From BJGV01 sp964194745 (GTDB taxonomy: Bacteria > Pseudomonadota > Gammaproteobacteria > Burkholderiales > Nitrosomonadaceae), in assembly GCA_965248035.1 (NCBI GenBank), contig OZ252054.1, positions 372,001 to 436,000 on the forward strand: DNA of 64,000 nucleotides, written 5' to 3'. This document shows positions 27,424-37,231 of the stretch, piece after piece; within the stretch, counting starts at the first letter, position 1; the number at the start of each line of letters is the position of its first letter. The position numbers were made by a program, and so were the translations under genes. The notes below the pieces were generated by a model that did not search any database, was not told the DNA's origin, and saw only the letters and a program-made list of their open reading frames with translations.

Positions 27424-28025
27424 TTAATGCGCCTTAAAAAATGAGAGCACCTTTATCTGTAGCGTACATTTCATGAAGTGCCTGTGGTCAATAGTAGCTA
27501 GGAGGCAAACTGGCTTGAAACGATATGACCGAAAGATGCAATCTGACCAATTCATCCCTATTGCCGTGGGGTTCTGACCGCCTCTTTACTTTTTTTGGCA
27601 TCGGAACTATTTAAATAAAGGGTTTTGTTATTGAGTTGTATAGGCATGCAAAATCAATTGATAATTGATTAGTTTCAGATAACTCCCTATTCTTCCAAAC
27701 AATAAATATAATCAGATTATTCTAAATAAAAACAACAGATTAATTTAGTTGAATAAAATTGTTGTTACAAATCATCAGAAGAGATGCCGAAATTTTCGGT
27801 ATATGATTGCGTCGATGTAATCATGCCAGCTCTCATGGAGTAGCTAAGCTCGGGAGTGCAATCTAACATGAATTGGATGCCAGGATTCCCAGTTTCTCCA
27901 TAATGATATTGTGAATCCGCGCGATAAAAGCACCTTATTTCTATTGTCAATCCCTATCAAATTATGTTGTCAACTATATCTTCTTGAACAATGACTATTA
28001 ACTATTATAGTGGTGAGGCAATACT
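27424..28025. other. Long intergenic region before the BCCT gene
   Basis: About 600 bp, AT-rich. One minus-strand frame (27765-27950) has protein-like composition and is listed separately. A TTGAAC/TATAGT pair (27984-28011, 16-bp spacer) lies just upstream of the BCCT start, but the implied leader would be under 10 nt, so I do not call it a promoter. No RNA gene or repeat was recognised. Confidence 0.4.
27765..27950 (-). CDS. Possible small protein or gene fragment, unknown
   Basis: 61 residues from a TTG. The composition (RADSQYHYGETGNPGIQF, then MLDCTPELSYSMRAGM) looks protein-like rather than random, but there is no ribosome binding site, signal or family I can name. It may be the decayed end of a larger gene. 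Confidence 0.28.
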   Translation of the reverse strand: MTIEIRCFYRADSQYHYGETGNPGIQFMLDCTPELSYSMRAGMITSTQSYTENFGISSDDL

Positions 28026-29522
28026 ATGAGAAATAATTTAGTGCTTGCACTCGCGCTGATCATCACTAGTGCTATCGCTATTTGGGGAGTTTGGGATACA
28101 AGTGAACTATTAGTATTTGTTTCATTGTTGGTTAATCAGCTCTTCCAAAGTCGCGGCTGGTTCATCATGTTAACCGTCAGCACTCTGGTTATCGTTTGCT
28201 TGTGGCTAATTTTTTCACCTTATGGCCGAATCAAACTAGGACAAGACGATGAAGAACCAGAATTCTCAACCATAAGCTGGCTAACAATGTTATTCGCTGC
28301 TGGTATGGGTGTCGGTTTATTATATTGGGGATCAGCTGAACCAATTTCTCATTATTTGATTATTTCAAAAGCATACCCCGTTAGCGAATCAGCACTAATG
28401 GCTCTATTCGTTACTAATTTTCATTGGGGTGTCCATGCTTGGTCGATTTACGCCATCATGGGGCTGGTTATAGCTTATTTCACTTTTCGTAGAAACACTC
28501 ATATGTTGGTGAGTGCACCGATACACAAGGTTTTTGGTAAACATATATGGACGCAAATAGTAGGTAGCATTAGCGATTTGAGTGCCATTGTCGCAATTGC
28601 TATCGGCGTAGGAGGCTCCATAGCGATGGGCGTGTTTCAGGTTCAAGGAGGCATCGAAAATCTATTTGAAATTAAAAGCACAGGCACTACTCTGGTACTA
28701 ACCATCTTTTCGGTTTTGTTTATTGCCTATACCCTACCTCTAATGGTAGATTTAAGCCGTGGCATGGCAATAATTTCCAACACGAACATGCTGGGCGCTA
28801 CCTTGCTCATGCTGTTTGTATTACTAGCGGGCCCTACTCATTATCTAATGGGCGCAATCGTGGAGTCTTTTGGTAAATATGCTGTAGAGTTTTTACCACA
28901 TGGCTTTCGTACTTTTTCATTCTTCGACTGGCAGACTCAGAATTGGTTTAAATCCTGGACACTGACCTTCATGGTTTGGTGGCTTGCCTGGGCACCATTT
29001 GTCGGAGTATTCATTGCCCGCATCTCTCGCGGACGCACAATTCGTGAATTTATTCTCTGTGTGATTTTCATACCAACTTTATTTTCAATGTTCTGGTTCG
29101 GTGTGTTTGGGGGCATCGCATTCCACGAGATACTCAACAAAAATGTACATCTGCTTGATGTAGTAAAAACCGATGTCAACAGCACGGTTTTTGCAGTATT
29201 AGAATCCTTACCTATGGGTGGGTTAACCAGCTCATTGACGATACTAATTGCTTTTCTCTTTATCGTGACCAGTGTTGTAAGTGCAGCATATGTTTTATCG
29301 ATGTTCTCTACCGGCGGCAATTTAGTGCCCAGTGTTAAAATAAAACTAGTCTGGGGTGTGATTCTTGGTGCACTCGGCGTTGTAATGATTCTATCTGGTA
29401 GCATCGAGGCAGTGCGCGCTATCATTGCCTTATGGGCGATGCCGTTCGTGTTTATCGTGTTGCTACTAATGGTCTGTCTGCTTAAAGATCTGAAACGAGA
29501 GGTCAATAATGGAAATCGATAA
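28026..29522 (+). CDS. BCCT-family transporter (glycine betaine/choline type)
   Basis: 498 residues with about 12 membrane segments. The start is an ATG with GTGAGG upstream. The family signature region is present: FAAGMGVGLLYWGSAEPISHY near residue 98 and FMVWWLAWAPFVGVFIARISRGRTIREF near 320. BCCT carriers bring in betaine, choline, carnitine or related quaternary amines with Na+ or H+ and commonly serve osmoprotection. The C-terminal tail after the last helix is short, so strong autonomous osmosensing as in BetP is not evident. A 33-residue membrane ORF overlaps its end. Confidence 0.92.
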   Translation: MRNNLVLALALIITSAIAIWGVWDTSELLVFVSLLVNQLFQSRGWFIMLTVSTLVIVCLWLIFSPYGRIKLGQDDEEPEFSTISWLTMLFAAGMGVGLLYWGSAEPISHYLIISKAYPVSESALMALFVTNFHWGVHAWSIYAIMGLVIAYFTFRRNTHMLVSAPIHKVFGKHIWTQIVGSISDLSAIVAIAIGVGGSIAMGVFQVQGGIENLFEIKSTGTTLVLTIFSVLFIAYTLPLMVDLSRGMAIISNTNMLGATLLMLFVLLAGPTHYLMGAIVESFGKYAVEFLPHGFRTFSFFDWQTQNWFKSWTLTFMVWWLAWAPFVGVFIARISRGRTIREFILCVIFIPTLFSMFWFGVFGGIAFHEILNKNVHLLDVVKTDVNSTVFAVLESLPMGGLTSSLTILIAFLFIVTSVVSAAYVLSMFSTGGNLVPSVKIKLVWGVILGALGVVMILSGSIEAVRAIIALWAMPFVFIVLLLMVCLLKDLKREVNNGNR

Positions 29523-29610
29523 TGTCGTTGATACGATTCTTAACATTTCTGTATTTTGTTTTATCGGCGCACTGATTTGGCTATATTTAAAAGACGATTC
29601 CGAGCATTGA
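29509..29610 (+). CDS. Small single-span membrane protein overlapping the BCCT gene
   Basis: 33 residues, MEIDNVVDTILNISVFCFIG then ALIWLYLKDDSEH and TGA. The ATG overlaps the end of the BCCT gene by 14 bp, with AGAGG 7 bases upstream, so translational coupling is likely. One hydrophobic helix (about 10-26) is flanked by acidic ends. This is the kind of short partner peptide that can associate with a transporter; no family is known to me. Confidence 0.55.
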   Translation: MEIDNVVDTILNISVFCFIGALIWLYLKDDSEH

Positions 29611-29894
29611 ATCTTTACACTCTCATTGTCGCTGGTATAAAAAATTCGGACTGGCCAACGTCTACCTATGTTGCGACTCTTAAATACTCTTAAGAGAATG
29701 CCCCAAATGTTCTTATCATTTTGCTTGATGTCGTTGTGTTTGCACAGATAGATTGCTCTGGTAGTCTGACTAAAACGCCTAATAATAGATAAATTGGCAG
29801 CGAACGGATTACGCTTTAATAACTTCCACACAACATAAGGTCTTCAAGAAATCTAATCATGTGCTTGCTGCTATGAAAAGGAAAATCCTAAGAG
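29611..29894. other. Spacer before the efflux operon, nothing recognised
   Basis: 284 bp. An antisense frame crosses it but has no family likeness and overlaps the BCCT end, so it was not called. Contains CTTAAATACTCTTAAG, a short imperfect palindrome (about 29679-29694). Confidence 0.35.
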
Positions 29895-31430
29895 ATGACT
29901 AAGGCGGGCCAAAGATGGAGGATTTTTGCCAGCCTGTTTCTTTTGGTAATGATGCCTGGTTGTATAACACTTGGCCCTGATTTTACAGACCCGGAAGCAC
30001 CGATCGCGACAAGCTGGCAGACAAAGGATGCTAGCTTGTCCGAGAAACCCCGCGAGCAGGTTGAATGGTGGAAGCTCTTTAATGACCCGGCGCTAGATGC
30101 TCTGATCCAGATGGCCTATCGGCAAAATCTTCCATTGCAGGTCGCCGGCTTGAGAATTGTTGAAGCACGCGCACAGCTAGGTATTGCCGTTGGTAGCCTT
30201 TTCCCGCAGACGCAGCAGGCATTTGGTGCGTTCGATGTGGTTGAGCAGAGTAAAAACCAGCCTGGGGGTACGGGGGGGTGATTCAAATTTTCGTAATGTC
30301 GAGATTGGTTTTGATGCTGCCTGGGAGCTGGATTTCTGGGGGCGCTTTCGTCGGGGTATCGAATCTGCCAAGGCCAACCTCGCATCTAATGTGGCCGACT
30401 ATGACAATGCTTTGGTCAGTCTGACTGCCGAGGTCGCCCGTGTCTATGTCGCCCTTCAAACAGCTGAAGAACGTCTTATTCTGGCACGGGCAAATATTCT
30501 CTTGCAGCAAGAAAGTCTGCGGATCGCCAAGGTTCGTTTTGATCAAGGCGCAACCAGCGAACTCGATCTTCAGCAGGCAACTTATAACCTGGCCGATACC
30601 CGGGCAGGGTTAGTGGATGTGGTGCGGATAATACGCCAAGCCAAAAATGCTCTTAGCATTCTTCTTGGGATGCCGCCGACCGACCTGCAGGAAATACTGG
30701 GAGAGGAAGGAAGAATACCAGTTGCACCGATTATAACAACAACAGGTATACCGGCCGACTTGCTCAGACGCCGGCCCGATATCCGCCAGGCTGCGTATTT
30801 GGCTGCTACACAAAGCGCCCTGATTGGTGTCGCTAAGTCGGAATTGTTCCCTAGATTCTCACTGACCGGCTCCATTGGCTTGCAGACCAGCGACTTTGCA
30901 AGTAGCAATTTTAGTGATCTACTCGATACCGATAGCATGTTTCTTACAGTCGGTCCTTCCTTTCGCTGGAATATCCTTAACTATGGTCGCATCTGGAGTA
31001 ATGTCCGCGTTCAGGATGCACGGTTTCAGCAAGCCTGGTGAACTACCGCAATGTCGTGCTTATCGCCTACCAGGAGGTCGAGGATGCTAGGGTGGCTTTT
31101 GTGCAGTCAAAACTGGAGAGCCATTTTCGTAATCTCAGTGCCACAGCTGCCAATCGGTCTGTTGAAATCTCCAACATTCAGTACCGGGAAGGTACCGTGA
31201 GTTTTCAGCGAGTTGTCGATTCTGAACGTCAACTGGTATTGCAGCAGGATCTGTGGGCCAGCTCTCGAGGTAGGATTGCGTTGAACCTAATTGCCATGTA
31301 TAAGGCGCTGGGAGGCGGCTGGGAAATTCGAGGCGAGGACCAAGAATTTATTTCCAATGAGAATCGAAACGAAATGGAAGAACGCACCTATTGGAGTGAT
31401 ATGCTGGCTCAACCCACTGAACAATCATAG
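29895..31430 (+). pseudogene. Outer membrane efflux lipoprotein (NodT/OprM type), two frameshifts
   Basis: Three consecutive frames make one 511-residue protein. Frame 1 (29895-30281) has lipobox MMPGCITLGPDF and EQVEWWKLFNDPALDALI. It breaks at a run of seven G (about 30275-30281); one G fewer continues DSNFRNVEIGFDAAWELDFW. Frame 2 ends at 31041 (RFQQAW); one extra base restores the expected QALVNYRNVVLIAYQEVEDA, carried on in frame 3 to 31430. TolC-family trimeric channel protein of a tripartite pump. The first break is at a homopolymer, where sequencing error is possible; the second is not. Confidence 0.87.
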
Positions 31431-31447
31431 TTGCAAAAGCTGTCCGA

Positions 31448-31492
31448 TTGGTGGTTTCGATGAAGAAAAATCACAAACCGAAACCAACCATC
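31448..31492 (+). other. Imperfect inverted repeat between OMF and adaptor genes
   Basis: GGTTTCG (about 31453-31459) and CGAAACC (about 31478-31484) with further partial pairing (ATTGGTG/AACCAT) outside. Possible mRNA structure between the two genes; no T-run follows. Confidence 0.3.
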
Positions 31493-31586
31493 ACAAGAGC
31501 TAAAATCGCGTAAAGCACTTTAACGCATGACATTGGAAAACAATAATGCCAACAACGTCTATTTATCTCTCCTACGGAAGGACCAT

Positions 31587-32693
31587 ATGAAATTAACGCG
31601 CGTCAGTCTCATGCATATCAGGTTTTTCATTGTAGCTATCTCAATCCTAATGTTGCCGGCTTGTGGCAAGCCACTTGAGCCGGAAACTAAGGAGAACTCG
31701 CGTCCGGTGAAGCTAATGACATTGGGCAGTGCTGGCGATAGTGTTAGGCTGGAATATCCGGGTGTTATTGACTCACTCCAGAGTGTGGATCTCGGTTTTG
31801 AGGTAGCTGGACAGATCATCGAGTTGCCGATTATCTCAGGCCAGGAAGTCATGAAAGGGGATTTGCTAGCGAGGTTGGATCCAAGAGATTATAAAGCCGC
31901 ACGCGATTCTGCCGAGTCGAAACGCCGCTTATACAGCGCAGACTATGGCAGGGCGAAAAGAATCTTCGATCTGGGCGCGGGCTCGCAAGCCAACGTGGAT
32001 CAGACGCTGCGGGATATCGAGGTCACTATAGAGGAACTGAAAACGGCACAGAAGGCACTGGATGATACTTATCTGAGGGCCCCGTTTAGTGGCGAAATCG
32101 CAGAAATTCCCCCTGATAATTTTCAGAATGTGGAGGCTAAGGAGAAAATTCTTAAGCTTCAGGATCTCTCGAGTCTGGAAATCGATGTAACGGTCCCAGA
32201 GCAGGATATCGCACTCAGCCCACCCGGTCTCAGCCTCGAGGAGCGAACTCAGTTTATGCGGCCTGAGATCGAAGTCAGCACGGTACCTGGCCGACGTTTT
32301 CCTGCAAAATATACAAAGATTGACAGTATCGCTGATCCGGTAACCCGCACCTACCCGGCTACCTTTTCCTTCGCTAACCCAGCAGACATCATTATCTTGC
32401 CAGGTATGACGGCAAAAGTGATCGTTCACATTAAAGCTGAAAACCTGACAAGTACCGGGAATCCAGGTTTCATGATACCGGTTGATGCGACAGCTATCGA
32501 CGAACAATCCAACGCCTACGTCTGGCGCGTCGATCCAGACACGATGCAGGTGTCACGTATGCGGGTAGAGTTAGGTGCGATGTCCGGTGAAAAAATTCGG
32601 ATCCTGAATGGACTTGAGCAAGGCGATCGCATTGCCATCTCTGGCGTGCACCATCTGCGCAAAGGGATGAAGGTTCGTCCGCTAAGCAAATGA
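31587..32693 (+). CDS. RND efflux periplasmic adaptor (HlyD/MFP family) lipoprotein
   Basis: 368 residues from an ATG preceded by GGAAGGA; an upstream in-frame ATG (31527) would add 20 residues before the signal peptide. Lipobox MLPACGKP with Cys26. Then VDLGFEVAGQIIELPIISGQ (barrel-sandwich), a helical hairpin (AESKRRLYSADYGRAKRIFD ... VTIEELKTAQKALDD), RAPFSGEIAEI and a C-terminal beta-barrel. It would join an inner-membrane RND pump to the OMF channel. It is the only intact gene of the three. Confidence 0.9.
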   Translation: MKLTRVSLMHIRFFIVAISILMLPACGKPLEPETKENSRPVKLMTLGSAGDSVRLEYPGVIDSLQSVDLGFEVAGQIIELPIISGQEVMKGDLLARLDPRDYKAARDSAESKRRLYSADYGRAKRIFDLGAGSQANVDQTLRDIEVTIEELKTAQKALDDTYLRAPFSGEIAEIPPDNFQNVEAKEKILKLQDLSSLEIDVTVPEQDIALSPPGLSLEERTQFMRPEIEVSTVPGRRFPAKYTKIDSIADPVTRTYPATFSFANPADIIILPGMTAKVIVHIKAENLTSTGNPGFMIPVDATAIDEQSNAYVWRVDPDTMQVSRMRVELGAMSGEKIRILNGLEQGDRIAISGVHHLRKGMKVRPLSK

Positions 32694-32709
32694 TGACCGG
32701 GACGGTTAC

Positions 32710-35700
32710 ATGAATATTGCCCAATTTTTTATCGAACGCCGCGTAACTACACTGGTATTGTCCATTGTCATGCTGGGCGCTGGACTGCTCGCTTACCAAG
32801 GGCTCAGTCGGCTGGAAGATCCGGAGTTTACCATCAAGGAAGCTCTGGTGATTACGTCTTACCCTGGAGCTACTGCTGCAGAAGTCGAGTAAGAGGTTAC
32901 CGACCGGCTGGAAAAGGGCATCCAAAAAATGGGCCAGCTCAAGTTTTTGGAATCTAAATCTGATCGTGGTCTATCTACCCTGACCGTGACGATCAAGGAC
33001 AAATATGACAAAACGACGCTACCACAAGTGTGGGATGAACTGCGACGCAAGGTCGATGATGTGCAAAGTGAGCTGCCACCGGGCGTCGGTACCTCATTGG
33101 TGGTGGACGACTATGGTGATGTCTACGGTATTTTCGTTGCGATTACAGGTGACGGCTACAGCTATGCGGAAATCAAGGATGTGGTGGACATGTATCGTCG
33201 TGAATTATTGCTGGTGAAGGATGTCGGCAAGATCGACACCTATGGCGAGCGAACGGAAGCAATCTATGTGGAACTGAATCGGGACCGCATGTCTCAACTC
33301 GGTCTTTCGCCCAATGTTATTATCAGTGAATTACGGCAGAAGAACTTGGTGAACGATTCGGGCCGGGTTCAGGTGGGTAGCAAGTTTATTACTCTGAACC
33401 CGACTGGTGGGATTAATTCGGTTGAACAGTTCGGGGCCATTGTGATTTCCGAGCAGATTTCCTTGGCCGGATTTCAGCTCGGTGGCCGCGGCGTCATAAG
33501 TGCCAAGCAGGGTTCCATGCAGATTCATCTGCGTGATGTTGCCCGAATCTGGCGCGGTTATGTTGAGCCGCAAGACATCAAGATCCGCTACGATGGCATG
33601 CCTGCCATCGGATTTGGAATATCAACCGTATTCGGCGGTAATGTGGCTGCCATGGGTAGAGCGCTTAAACAGCGTGTGGATGAACTGAATACCCAAATAC
33701 CATCGGAATGACTGCTGGGTTGGTATCCATGCAGTCCGAAGCTGTGGAAATCGCCATTAAGGGTTTTGTGCTCAGCCTGATCGAGGCTGTGGCGATTGTT
33801 ATCGTGGTGCTGCTGTTTTTCATGGGACTACGCAGTGGTATTTTGATTGGTTCTGTGCTGGTTCTGACCATTGCGGGCAGCTTTGTCTTTCTTTCTCCCA
33901 TGCAAGTAGCGCTGGAACGCATATCACTTGGTGCGCTGATCATTGCGTTGGGGATGCTGGTCGATAATGCCATCGTGGTGATGGATGGGGTACTGGTCAG
34001 GATGCAAAAAGGGGAAGCCGCCAAGCAGGCAGCTATCGAAGTAGTCAAGCAGACTGCCATACCCTTGTTTGGTGCAACGGTCATCGCCATCCTGGCATTT
34101 GCCGCCATAGGTACATCGGATGACTCCACTGGTGAGTTCTGTCGCTCATTGTACCAAGTGGTACTGGTTTCGCTTCTGTTGAGTTGGGTGACTGCAGTGA
34201 CGATCACGTCTTTGTTGTGCGTTATGCTCCTAAAGCCACCAAAAGAGGGTGCTGAGGCAAAAGATCCTTATGCAGGTGGTTTCTTCACCTTATACAAGGG
34301 ACTACTGAATGCCTGTATTCGGATGAAGGCCGTAATCATTGTCGTGGTGGTTGCGTTATTTGTCAGCGCCCTTTGGGGCTTTCAGTTTGTCGAAAAGAGC
34401 TTTTTCCCACCTTCAACGCGTCCCCAGTTCATGGTTGATTTATGGTTGCCGCAGGGAACGCATATTGATGAGACGCAAAAGCTGGTCGCATCGGTCGAGG
34501 GTTATATAAAAAAGCAGAAGGGTGTAACCCATATCACTTCGCTACTTGGCCAGGGCGACCTACGTTTCCTACTAACCTACCAACCGGAAAAACTGAACAG
34601 CGCCTATGCGCAACTGTTGGTCGATGTGGATGATCCGGAAAAGGTAGACAGCCTGATGGCGAACATCGAAATACACTTGCAGGAGAATTACCCGAATGTG
34701 TTGGGTTATGCCTCCAAATTTCAGTTGGGACCAGGCAGTACCGGCTTAATACAGGCGCGTCTAAGCGGTCCTGATGCAAATGTGCTACGCGAGCTTGCTG
34801 GGCAGGTAAAAACAATTCTGTACGCTGATGCCGATTCCAAAGCTATTCGTACCGACTGGCGGCAGCGCGTCAAGATGGTGCGACCAATCGTAGCGGAAAT
34901 ACAGGCTAACTTGAATGGCATTGAGAAACGTGATATCGCTTCCGCATTACTTGAAGGTTTTCAGGGTAGACGAGTCGGTGTGTATCGTGAAGGCGATCTG
35001 CTATTGCCGATTATCCTGCGCGCCGAGGACGTGAACCGGTCTAATATCGAAAGCATCAACAACCTGCAAATCTGGAGTTCAGTAGCCATGACTATGATCC
35101 CGCTGCGTCAGGTAGTAACTAGCTTTGAGACCATGTTTGAAGATGAGATTATTATGCGGCGTGACCGTAAGCGGACTATTACCGTATTTGCCGATCCAAT
35201 CGCGGGCCAAGCCTCTGAACTATTTGCGCGGGTACGGCCACAGATTGAGGCCATCAACCTGCCCTTAGGGTATGAGCTGGAATGGGGCTGGGAGTATGAG
35301 GATTCCAGCAATGCCCAGGCGGGTTTGGCGGGGGGTGTTCCAATGTTCACGTTGATAATGGTACTGATCACCATCATGCTCTTTAACTCATTGCGCCAGT
35401 CGTTGATCATCTGGCTAGTAGTGCCGCTTGCCCTGATTGGCATTACGCTGGGCTTGCTGTCAACCAGCCAACCATTCGGGTTCATGGCGATACTGGGTTC
35501 TCTCAGCTTGATGGGTATGCTGATCAAAAATGCCGTTGTGTTGATCGATGAGATCAATTTGCAGAGTGGCATGGGTAAGGAACTGCTATCTGCTATTGTG
35601 GATTCCGGTGTCAGCCGCATCAGGCCGGTTGCAATGGCAGCTTCAACTACAGCCCTGGGTATGATTCCACTGTTGTTCGATGGCTTCTTTGTGGCGATGG

Positions 35701-35798
35701 CTGTCACCATAATTGCGGGCTTGATGTTTGCGACACTGCTGACCATGGTGGTGGTGCCGGTATTGTATGCGACCTTCTACAAGGCGAAAGCTGTTTGA
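32710..35798 (+). pseudogene. RND efflux pump (AcrB-like), nonsense codon plus frameshift
   Basis: Reconstructed as 1029 residues. The N-terminus MNIAQFFIERRVTTLVLSIV and LEDPEFTIKEALVITSYPGA are typical. At 32890-32892 AEVE is followed by TAA where relatives have Gln (CAA to TAA), then the same frame continues EVTDRLEKGIQKMG. Near 33700 the frame shifts: NTQIP then SE-stop, while one added base restores a Gly-Met-Thr-Ala-Gly-Leu stretch and the whole second part from 33708. Membrane helices with LGMLVDNAIVVMDGV supply the proton-relay Asp residues. HAE-type drug or solvent exporter family; no functional pump expected. Confidence 0.9.
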
Positions 35799-35896
35799 AA
35801 ACCTCGTGTGATTGCTGTAGGTTATCTATTTGTCAGCCTGTGCCGATTGGCTGTTGATGACGCTAAAACAACACATTTTTTTCTGCTTTCTACTCG

Positions 35897-36186
35897 TTGC
35901 TTGGTGTGATTTGGTCACTCTTCTATGTGCTTGTGAATATACTCATTCCCGCTTCATTCAGTGTTCAGATCATTGGCAGTCCCTTTGAGCAAGTACAGAA
36001 CTTTCTGTATTTAGTTTTGCTACCTTAACCACGCTTGGGTACGGCGACATTACCTCCATCCGGGGAACGACCCGCGCGTTGTAGACTATTGAAGAGATAC
36101 TTGGTCAGTTCTATATCGCCATCCTGGTTGACGGCTTGGTGACTACTTTTATCGCGCGTGGAAAATCAACGTCCAATAGATGTTGA
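35897..36186 (+). pseudogene. Potassium channel relic (2-TM pore domain)
   Basis: A first stretch reads LLGVIWSLFYVLVNILIPAS ... PFEQVQNFLYL and stops. Skipping a frame at about 36010 gives SFATLTTLGYGDITSIRGTT, which contains the K+ selectivity filter TLGYGD (36028-36048). A TAG follows at 36082-36084, then TIEEILGQFYIAILVDGLVT to a stop at 36186. The pattern is pore helix, filter and inner helix of an Ion_trans_2 channel. It has at least one frameshift, one nonsense codon and no clear start. Confidence 0.72.
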
Positions 36187-36489
36187 CATGGATCTATTCA
36201 AAATTGATTGCACTTCCAGATGAAGGTGGGTTTTCTGTTTCTGATTTCGTTATCTGAAACCAGATAATCTGTATGACCGTATTGTGTCAAAGCAGTCATT
36301 CGTTTCACTCCTTCTCCCAATTTTGGACAGAAGGTCTAACACATACTCCTGTTTCTATATTAATATATAAAATCAGATGCAGTTCATGCTGCGTTTCAGT
36401 TGGGAGATCGTGAGAAATGGGTAAGCTGAACACGACAACCATGACTTTGATAGTGACGCTTGTGTACTGCATGCGGATGGCTGCCTGAG
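36187..36489. other. Intergenic, nothing recognised
   Basis: About 300 bp after the channel relic. No start, terminator or RNA motif stands out. Confidence 0.35.
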
Positions 36490-36959
36490 ATGAAATTTTC
36501 ATTAGTTACCAAAAATACATTCGTGATGGTATTTCTAATTGTCTCTGCTGTAGTTTATTCAGCACAACCCATACTTGTTGACCAAAATACGGGAAAATAT
36601 TTAGAAAACCTAGGTGCTACCCAGCATAGCCAGAATTCGGTTAATAATCCCTTTGGACAGCATGGAAATCAGCATTTACAGGATAGTATCAATAAGAGGA
36701 ATAACTCAATTGGACGGCATGGGAACCAGCATTTACAGGATAGTATGAATAAGAGAAATAACCCAATTAGGTATAATGCGGTTATCGTTAAAATTGCAAT
36801 CTCTTTGTGGGGCAAGAGAAAATGTATTTGCAAGATAGTACCAATAAGAGGAATAACCCAGGTGGTAAATATTATGCACCGGTCAAACTCGACAGTACTG
36901 GTAGTAATGTGACAGATCCTCATCGGACAGTTGTGAAGGTACCTCTATACTCATGGTAG
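36490..36959 (+). pseudogene. Secreted protein with 19-residue repeats, frameshifted
   Basis: A signal peptide (MKFSLVTKNTFVMVFLIVSA, cleavage near VYSA-Q) leads to a mature part with two repeats of G(Q/R)HGNQHLQDS(I/M)NKRNN(S/P)I. The first frame then turns into non-repeat sequence and ends at 36912. From about 36825 another frame reads YLQDSTNKRNNPGGKYYAPV then KLDSTGSNVTDPHRTVVKVP and ends LYSW at 36959, so a third repeat and the true C-terminus are out of frame. Function unknown; possibly a small envelope or surface protein. Repeat-driven slippage is a likely cause. Confidence 0.7.
36655..36768 (+). repeat. Two 57-bp tandem repeats in the secreted-protein gene
   Basis: Copy 1 at 36655-36711 and copy 2 at 36712-36768, each 19 codons, differing at only a few positions. 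A degenerate third copy follows (QDSTNKRNNP at about 36828-36860). The copies are contiguous and coding, so this is not a CRISPR. Confidence 0.85.
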
Positions 36960-37172
36960 ATACAAGCCGTCCATAGTACTTGTCCCTCCCCTTATCCAGT
37001 TTTAAATTTGCCGCTATGGGAAACAGTTTGCGATAGCAGTAAGTGGGCCTACGTGCTACTGTTATTTGGATAAGTGTACGATTACTCTTTATAGCTAGAT
37101 GGCTAGATGATCTAGTATTGAGTCTTGCTGTGCGTGTGTTGAACTCATAAGTAAAACAAGTAGTAATAGTAT

Positions 37173-37180
37173 TTTCATTT
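37173..37180 (+). repeat. Target site duplication of element B (left copy)
   Basis: TTTCATTT, repeated at 39934-39941. Eight bases, the usual length for IS1595-type insertion. Confidence 0.88.
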
Positions 37181-37231
37181 GGGAATTATATACTTAAATC
37201 CGCAGAAATATATTGACATTCAGGCCTTTTC
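37181..37231 (+). repeat. Left terminal inverted repeat of element B
   Basis: 51 bp, perfect inverse of 39883-39933, beginning GGGAATTATATACTTAAATC. It contains the stop codon and last 14-15 codons of the small ORF, and an inward TTGACA at 37213-37218. Confidence 0.93.

Noticed and set aside
27984..28011. TTGAAC/TATAGT considered as the BCCT promoter
   Set aside because: The resulting leader would be under 10 nt while a ribosome binding site lies within it; not compatible with normal initiation.
28937..29506. 189-codon frame antisense to the BCCT gene
   Set aside because: Ser/Thr/Ile-rich shadow of a membrane protein gene; no ribosome binding site.
32494..32925. Long open frame antisense to the adaptor/pump junction
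   Set aside because: Lies opposite well-identified efflux genes, has no family likeness, and is a shadow of their codon bias.
36655..36860. Tandem repeats considered as a CRISPR array
   Set aside because: Copies are contiguous without spacers and encode protein; no cas gene in the window.
36991..37074. Inverted repeat CTTATCCA/TGGATAAG considered as a further IS end pair
   Set aside because: Only 8 bp with a 68-bp interior, no target duplication, no gene inside.
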